Assembly (NCBI GenBank): GCA_015066465.1 | Contig: SVOI01000015.1 | Location: 1 to 43,316, forward strand | Source: Oscillospiraceae bacterium | GTDB taxonomy: Bacteria; Bacillota; Clostridia; Oscillospirales; Acutalibacteraceae | DNA length: 43,316 nt | Reading direction: 5' to 3' | Shown here: piece after piece, positions 39,454-43,316 of the stretch | Numbering within the stretch: position 1 is the first letter of the stretch | How the letters are laid out: every line of letters begins with the position of its first letter | Notes under the pieces: model-generated | The model's input: the letters and a program-made list of their open reading frames with translations, nothing else | Told to the model about the DNA's origin: nothing | Database searches by the model: none | Program-made: the position numbers and the translations under genes

Positions 39454-40818
39454 TTATTCAATATCTAATATCATTTTAGCAATTTTATATACGTCTCCGC
39501 AACCTAAAGTTATTACCAAATCACCTTTTTTAATATTTTGCTTTAAGTAGTCGGCAACTTCCTTAAATTCAGGGAACCATACTGAGCCTTCTATTTCGTC
39601 GGCTAAATCCTGAGTTTTAATACCAAAAGTATTAATTTCTCTTGAGCCCATAATTTCGGTCATAACAACTTTATCAGCAATAGAAAGTGCTTCACCGAAT
39701 TCTTTTAAAAGCATTTTGGTTCTGCTGAATGTAAACGGCTGGAACACAGCCCACACTCTCTCGTAGCCCATTTTCATAGCCGCAGAAAGAGTTACTTCTA
39801 ATTCTTTTGGGTGATGTGCATAGTCATCTACAATAACCGCACCGTTATATTCGCCTAAAATTTCAAAGCGTCTGCCTGCGCCTTTGAAATTATATAAGCT
39901 CTGTTTACATTGCTCGAACGTTGCACCGCAATACATACCAGTAGCAACTGCACAAAGAGCATTTAAAATATTGTGTTCACCTGGTACGTTAAGCTCTACT
40001 ACGCCTAACTCGTTACCCTCTTTAAAAACAGTGAACTTTGCAAATGCACCGTGAACCCATTCTAAGTTTTTGTAGTAATAAGTATTTGTAGCATCGCTAC
40101 CGAAAGTAATTTTTTCTTTACCGGTAATTCCCTGAACACTTTTTATAGTATTGTCATCATCGCCATTAAAAATTATAACCTTTGACATAGAAGCGAATTT
40201 TGTGAAAGAAGCAATTAAATTATCAAGTGTTTTAAAATACTCCATATGGTCACGGTCTATATTAAGAATTACACTTACGTCTGGTGATAAATCAAGAAAA
40301 GTATCTTTATATTCACACGCTTCACAAACGAGTGTTTCACTTTTACCAACTCTGCCGTTAGTACCTGTAAGTGGTAGCTTGCCACCAATTACTAATGATG
40401 GGTCAAAATCATTCTCAATAAGAATTTGTGAAATCATAGAAGTAACCGTTGTTTTGCCGTGAGTACCGCAAACGCCAATACAGTTATTATATTTTCTTGT
40501 AACTGCACCGAAAAGCTTACTTCTTTCAAAAGTAGGAATACCTTTAACCTTAGCAGCAACTAATTCAGGGTTATCTGGAAGAAGAGCCGCAGTAAAGACT
40601 ACCATATCGGCACCGTCAACGTTTTCTGCCTTCTGCCCCAAAGTAACAGGAATACCAAGATTACGAATTCTTTTTAAAGTATCTGTTTCATTATTATCAG
40701 AGCCAGTTAAATAATAGCCCTTTTCGTGAAGAATTTCAGCAAGTGGACACATACCACTACCACCGATGCCTATAAAGTGTATTCTTTTTGCATTTTCTAA
40801 TGCCTGTTCTATATTCAT
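39454..40818 (-). CDS. murC: UDP-N-acetylmuramate--L-alanine ligase
   Basis: 454 residues, family length. Adds L-Ala to UDP-MurNAc with ATP in peptidoglycan synthesis. HFIGIGGSGMCPLAEILHEK at the N-terminus binds the UDP sugar, GVCGTHGKTTVTSMISQIL near residue 112 is the ATP P-loop, LNIDRDHMEYF and PGEHNILNALCAVAT follow, and VIVDDYAHHPKELEVTL is the C-terminal domain motif. Own AAGAAGG ribosome site; monocistronic as far as visible. Confidence 0.95.
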   Translation of the reverse strand: MNIEQALENAKRIHFIGIGGSGMCPLAEILHEKGYYLTGSDNNETDTLKRIRNLGIPVTLGQKAENVDGADMVVFTAALLPDNPELVAAKVKGIPTFERSKLFGAVTRKYNNCIGVCGTHGKTTVTSMISQILIENDFDPSLVIGGKLPLTGTNGRVGKSETLVCEACEYKDTFLDLSPDVSVILNIDRDHMEYFKTLDNLIASFTKFASMSKVIIFNGDDDNTIKSVQGITGKEKITFGSDATNTYYYKNLEWVHGAFAKFTVFKEGNELGVVELNVPGEHNILNALCAVATGMYCGATFEQCKQSLYNFKGAGRRFEILGEYNGAVIVDDYAHHPKELEVTLSAAMKMGYERVWAVFQPFTFSRTKMLLKEFGEALSIADKVVMTEIMGSREINTFGIKTQDLADEIEGSVWFPEFKEVADYLKQNIKKGDLVITLGCGDVYKIAKMILDIE

Positions 40819-40903
40819 AAAGGAAACCTTCTTATATCAAAAAATATTACTCAGTTTATTATACTACATTTTTTTGTAAAAATAAACCATTTTTACAAAA
40901 TTT

Positions 40904-41386
40904 TCACATAAATTTATTGTATTTCTTCAAACTTTTTAGCGAAATTGCTCCAAAAATGCCACAAGAAATAATTTCACCTATTCCGACAGTCAATAAGAAA
41001 TACCAGTAAGTACCCTCTAATGAATAGACAAATAAAAGCACAAACGGAACAATTATAGCATTTGCTAAAATTGGCGGTAACACTGCTAAGAAGTTATGCT
41101 TTCTTAAAAGATATGTACCAACAGCACCTATTAGCGTTGCAAGGCTGCCGAAAACAACGTCCCACAAAGCACAGCCCGTGAGAATATTTGCTAACACACA
41201 GCCTATAAAAAGCCCTGGGATTGCGAAGGGTGTGAAGACTGGCATTACACAGAGAATTTCTGAAAGCCTCACCTGAATAGCACCACTTGCAAGACCTAAC
41301 GTATTAGCAAGATAGGTTAAGACAACATAAAGCGCAGCAACTACTGCCCCCACCGCTATACCGCGGATTTTTTGTCTGTTTTTCAA
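40904..41386 (-). CDS. queT: QueT-family queuosine-precursor transporter (ECF S component)
   Basis: 160 residues with five to six membrane helices. IAVGAVVAALYVVLTYL, then GAIQVRLSEILCVMPVFTPFA and GCALWDVVFGSLATLIGAV match the QueT family, substrate-capture subunits that import preQ0/preQ1-type precursors together with a shared ECF module encoded elsewhere. Start is TTG 41386, with GGAGTG 7 nt upstream. The leader (41395-41450) folds like a preQ1 sensor, which supports the substrate. Confidence 0.88.
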   Translation of the reverse strand: MKNRQKIRGIAVGAVVAALYVVLTYLANTLGLASGAIQVRLSEILCVMPVFTPFAIPGLFIGCVLANILTGCALWDVVFGSLATLIGAVGTYLLRKHNFLAVLPPILANAIIVPFVLLFVYSLEGTYWYFLLTVGIGEIISCGIFGAISLKSLKKYNKFM

Positions 41387-41394
41387 TTTTTATC

Positions 41395-41450
41395 ACTCCA
41401 TAGTTTTGATTTAGAACTTAAAGTTCAAGTGAGGATGGTTTCGAACTCAC
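41395..41450 (-). promoter_or_regulatory. preQ1 riboswitch-like leader of queT
   Basis: On the minus strand: hairpin GTGAG-TTCGAAACCATC-CTCAC, a second small hairpin GAAC-TTTAA-GTTC, then TCAAAACTATGGAG ending in the ribosome site. The GAG-TTC loop start and AAAACTA tail recall preQ1-I. The extra hairpin between the first stem and the ribosome site recalls preQ1-II. Loop bases CCAT can pair with ATGG over the Shine-Dalgarno, a pseudoknot that would block translation. Class not assigned. Confidence 0.5.
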
Positions 41451-41494
41451 TACTATAATAATATCATTTTTAGAAAATAAAAACAACAATTATA

Positions 41495-41522
41495 TTGACT
41501 TATTCTTGTAAAATGTTATTAT
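41495..41522 (+). promoter_or_regulatory. Promoter of the ThuA-like gene
   Basis: TTGACT (41495-41500), 16-bp spacer, TATTAT (41517-41522), then GGAAAGG before ATG 41555. An in-frame start at 41495 would lie inside this promoter. Confidence 0.6.
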
Positions 41523-41554
41523 TTAATTGTACTATTTTTGGAAAGGTTGATTTT

Positions 41555-42289
41555 ATGATTAACGTTACTGTATGGAATGAATTCCGCCACGAAAGAGAAG
41601 ATGATGAAGTAAAGGCTGTTTACCCCAACGGTATCCACAACTGCATCAAAGATTTTTTAAAAAAAGACGAAGAACTTAATGTTCGCACCGCAACTCTTGA
41701 TGAAGAAAACTGCGGTCTTTCAGATGACGTATTAAACTCAACAGACGTGCTTATCTGGTGGGGACATTGTCACCACGATAAAGTGCCTGATGAATTAGTT
41801 GAAAAGATTTATAACAGAGTTATGTGTGGTATGGGCTTTATTGCTCTTCACTCTGCACATTTTTCAAAGCCTTTTAAACGCCTTATGGGTTCAACCTGTT
41901 CTTTAAAATGGCGTGATGGCGACAGAGAAAGACTCTGGTGTGTGCTCCCATCACACGAAATTGCAAAAGATGTTCCAGAGCAGATTGTTATTCCTGTTGA
42001 AGAGATGTATGGCGAACGCTTCGACGTACCAACACCAGACGAGCTTATTTTCATTGGCTGGTTCTCAGGTGGCGAGGTATTCCGTTCAGGCTGTGCCTGG
42101 AATAAAGGCTTAGGCAGAGTGTTCTACTTCCAGCCAGGTCACGAAAGCAACCCTACATACCATATCCCAGAAGTTCAGAAAATTCTCACCAATGCAGTTC
42201 ACTGGGCAAACCCTAACTTTATTGCTAAAGAAATAGAGTGCCCTTGGGTTCCATCTCAAGAGGAAGAACTTTTAAATGCTCAGAAATGA
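41555..42289 (+). CDS. ThuA-like protein (trehalose-utilisation type)
   Basis: 244 residues. INVTVWNEFRHERED at the N-terminus, DVLIWWGHCHHDKV, MGFIALHSAHFSKPFKRLMG and GRVFYFQPGHESNPTYH are typical of the ThuA class I glutamine-amidotransferase-like fold. The family is linked to trehalose and disaccharide use in rhizobia; members here are usually of unknown substrate and cytoplasmic. Single gene; repeat element follows its stop codon. Confidence 0.85.
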   Translation: MINVTVWNEFRHEREDDEVKAVYPNGIHNCIKDFLKKDEELNVRTATLDEENCGLSDDVLNSTDVLIWWGHCHHDKVPDELVEKIYNRVMCGMGFIALHSAHFSKPFKRLMGSTCSLKWRDGDRERLWCVLPSHEIAKDVPEQIVIPVEEMYGERFDVPTPDELIFIGWFSGGEVFRSGCAWNKGLGRVFYFQPGHESNPTYHIPEVQKILTNAVHWANPNFIAKEIECPWVPSQEEELLNAQK

Positions 42290-42302
42290 GCATTTAAAAA
42301 GT

Positions 42303-42604
42303 ACTGAGTGCTGAGTGCAAAGTGCTGAGTTAAGGAAGCCTTACGGCTTGATTATAATTATATTGAATAAAAAATACTTTATCCTATCATTTTTAGTTAA
42401 TGCAAAAACCGAACTATAAATGATAGGATAATCTTTTCTTTATTATTACTGACTACTGATACAAATAAAAAACAAGTTAACTATTATAACCAATTATTAT
42501 AATCACGGCGTAGCCCCACAACTCAGCACTCAGCGCTTTGCACTAAGCACTAAAAAGGCGAAGCCTTCCTAAATTCTGCATTTTGCATTCTGAATTCTGC
42601 ATTA
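42303..42604. repeat. Composite inverted repeat with two arm types, ending in the sortase stop
   Basis: Left arm 42303-42332 (AGTGCTG heptads), module AAGCC-TTAC-GGCTT (about 42337-42350), central hairpin TTATCCTATCATTT / AAATGATAGGATAA (42379-42431), GGCGTAGCC module near 42508-42516. Then the inverted CAGCACT arm (42520-42552), AAGGC-GAA-GCCTT (42556-42568) and a second array of ATTCTGC heptads (42572-42604) without a left partner. The last heptad runs into the sortase stop codon (42602-42604). Confidence 0.85.
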
Positions 42605-43316
42605 TTTAACACGTTTCCCTACCACAACAAACCTACCGTCTTCCACGTGGTAAGCACAGCAAGTAAGCGTTATAAATTCGTCACCGAATTCAGCAGTAAC
42701 GCCTGTATCAAAAACAGACATAGCTTTTATGTTACTATACCAATAATCAAACTCTTCCTGGGTTTCAGCTTCAAAGAATTTATAGAACTTAAATACGTTA
42801 TCTGATTTATTGAAAACCTGAGAACGAAATACTGAAATAACCTCATATTCCCTTTCTTCATAGAGTGAAGAAAATTTAATTATTTTATGAGCTTTCATAT
42901 AATCTTCGTTTTCATAGTCACTGAGGTCGCCAAACATCTCGCCAGACCTCATAGTGTGACCGTGAATAATAAGGTTAGTAGAAGGTTTTTTGCCGTTTTC
43001 GTAATTGAATTCTTTTGTACCAACACCCGCTACAGAGTCACTATCTAAAACAAGTGAACCATTAATATTTTCATTTTTCTCATAATCGTGGCTCATATAG
43101 TAATTTTCATCTTCAATTAACTGCATTACAGGATAATCAATTTTAGTGTCAGCTATAGTAAGCCAACCTATAAAATCATTGTTACCTTTATAAAGCTCCT
43201 GAAACTTTGGTAATATTTCATTTTTTACAGGTTCTTTTGTTACTGCTTCTGTCATTTGATTTTTTAGGGCTTCTTGTTGTTCTTTCAAGGCTTTATCGGC
43301 AGAATATTCTTTATAA
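42602..43316 (-). CDS. srtB: Class B sortase (partial, 5' end off window)
   Basis: The frame is open to the window edge; 238 residues are visible. Sortase transpeptidases cut a sorting motif and link surface proteins to the wall. The fold is seen in DFIGWLTIADTKIDYPVMQ, then NLIIHGHTMRSGEMFGDL with the catalytic His, TLTCCAYH with the catalytic Cys and GRFVVVGKRVK with the Arg. The insert between motifs and the SrtB-type ENYYMSHDY region place it in class B. The TTG at 43288 is internal; the real start lies beyond 43316. No sorted substrate gene adjoins it. Confidence 0.88.
   Translation of the reverse strand, partial: YKEYSADKALKEQQEALKNQMTEAVTKEPVKNEILPKFQELYKGNNDFIGWLTIADTKIDYPVMQLIEDENYYMSHDYEKNENINGSLVLDSDSVAGVGTKEFNYENGKKPSTNLIIHGHTMRSGEMFGDLSDYENEDYMKAHKIIKFSSLYEEREYEVISVFRSQVFNKSDNVFKFYKFFEAETQEEFDYWYSNIKAMSVFDTGVTAEFGDEFITLTCCAYHVEDGRFVVVGKRVK

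Overview
The window looks like chromosomal DNA of a low-GC, strictly anaerobic Clostridia bacterium, most likely a gut or rumen member of the Oscillospiraceae/Ruminococcaceae type. The clues are A+T-rich genes with strong AGGAGG-type ribosome sites and TTGACA/TATAAT promoters, ferredoxin-linked 2-oxoacid oxidoreductase subunits, an oxygen-labile Fe-S serine dehydratase, T-box leaders, a dockerin-bearing secreted protein, BspA-like leucine-rich surface proteins, a class B sortase and a hexuronate pathway. This placement is inference from gene content. No rRNA, tRNA, phage or IS transposase gene was seen.

Left end (1-6613, all minus strand). A T-box leader precedes an operon of an acyl-CoA synthetase with an N-terminal XRE-HTH plus cupin, a P-loop ATPase, a 2x[4Fe-4S] ferredoxin and VorB, which runs off the window. 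A second T-box precedes a paralogous HTH-cupin-acyl-CoA synthetase. By position in the specifier loop I read the two specifier codons as GUA (Val) and AUC (Ile). Together this suggests a tRNA-sensing route that makes branched-chain amino acids by activating and reductively carboxylating isobutyrate and 2-methylbutyrate. This is the strongest candidate for an undescribed regulated system here.

Middle (6.7-29 kb). A GtrA-like membrane protein, a MIF-family tautomerase, a beta-CASP metallo-hydrolase, L-serine ammonia-lyase, a small LRR lipoprotein, a 6S-like small RNA (about 12358-12540, minus), a GH3 glycosidase coupled to a solitary substrate-binding lipoprotein, and an amino-acid ABC transporter whose binding protein is circularly permuted. 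Then come an LRR-dockerin protein, an EamA transporter, a PAP2 phosphatase, two membrane proteins, a Gfo/Idh/MocA oxidoreductase divergent from a PHP phosphoesterase, a secreted nuclease, DusB and an SH3b-C39 protein.

Right end (29-43.3 kb). A 1716-residue LRR surface protein with an internal block of different composition, a TetR regulator bracketed by two operator-like 15-mers, an operon for mannonate to KDG, KDPG and pyruvate (uxuA, SDR reductase, eda, kdgK), murC, queT behind a preQ1-like leader, a ThuA-like protein and a truncated class B sortase.

The gene-tail intergenic regions are occupied by a family of composite repeats. Outer arms of imperfect 7-nt tandem repeats lie in inverted orientation. 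They enclose small GC-rich hairpins with 3-nt loops, and usually a central hairpin carrying TATCCTATCATTT-type arms. Arms often end on or inside stop codons. Two intergenic regions instead carry arrays of mini-hairpins separated by 8-9 nt direct repeats. No gene here explains these elements.
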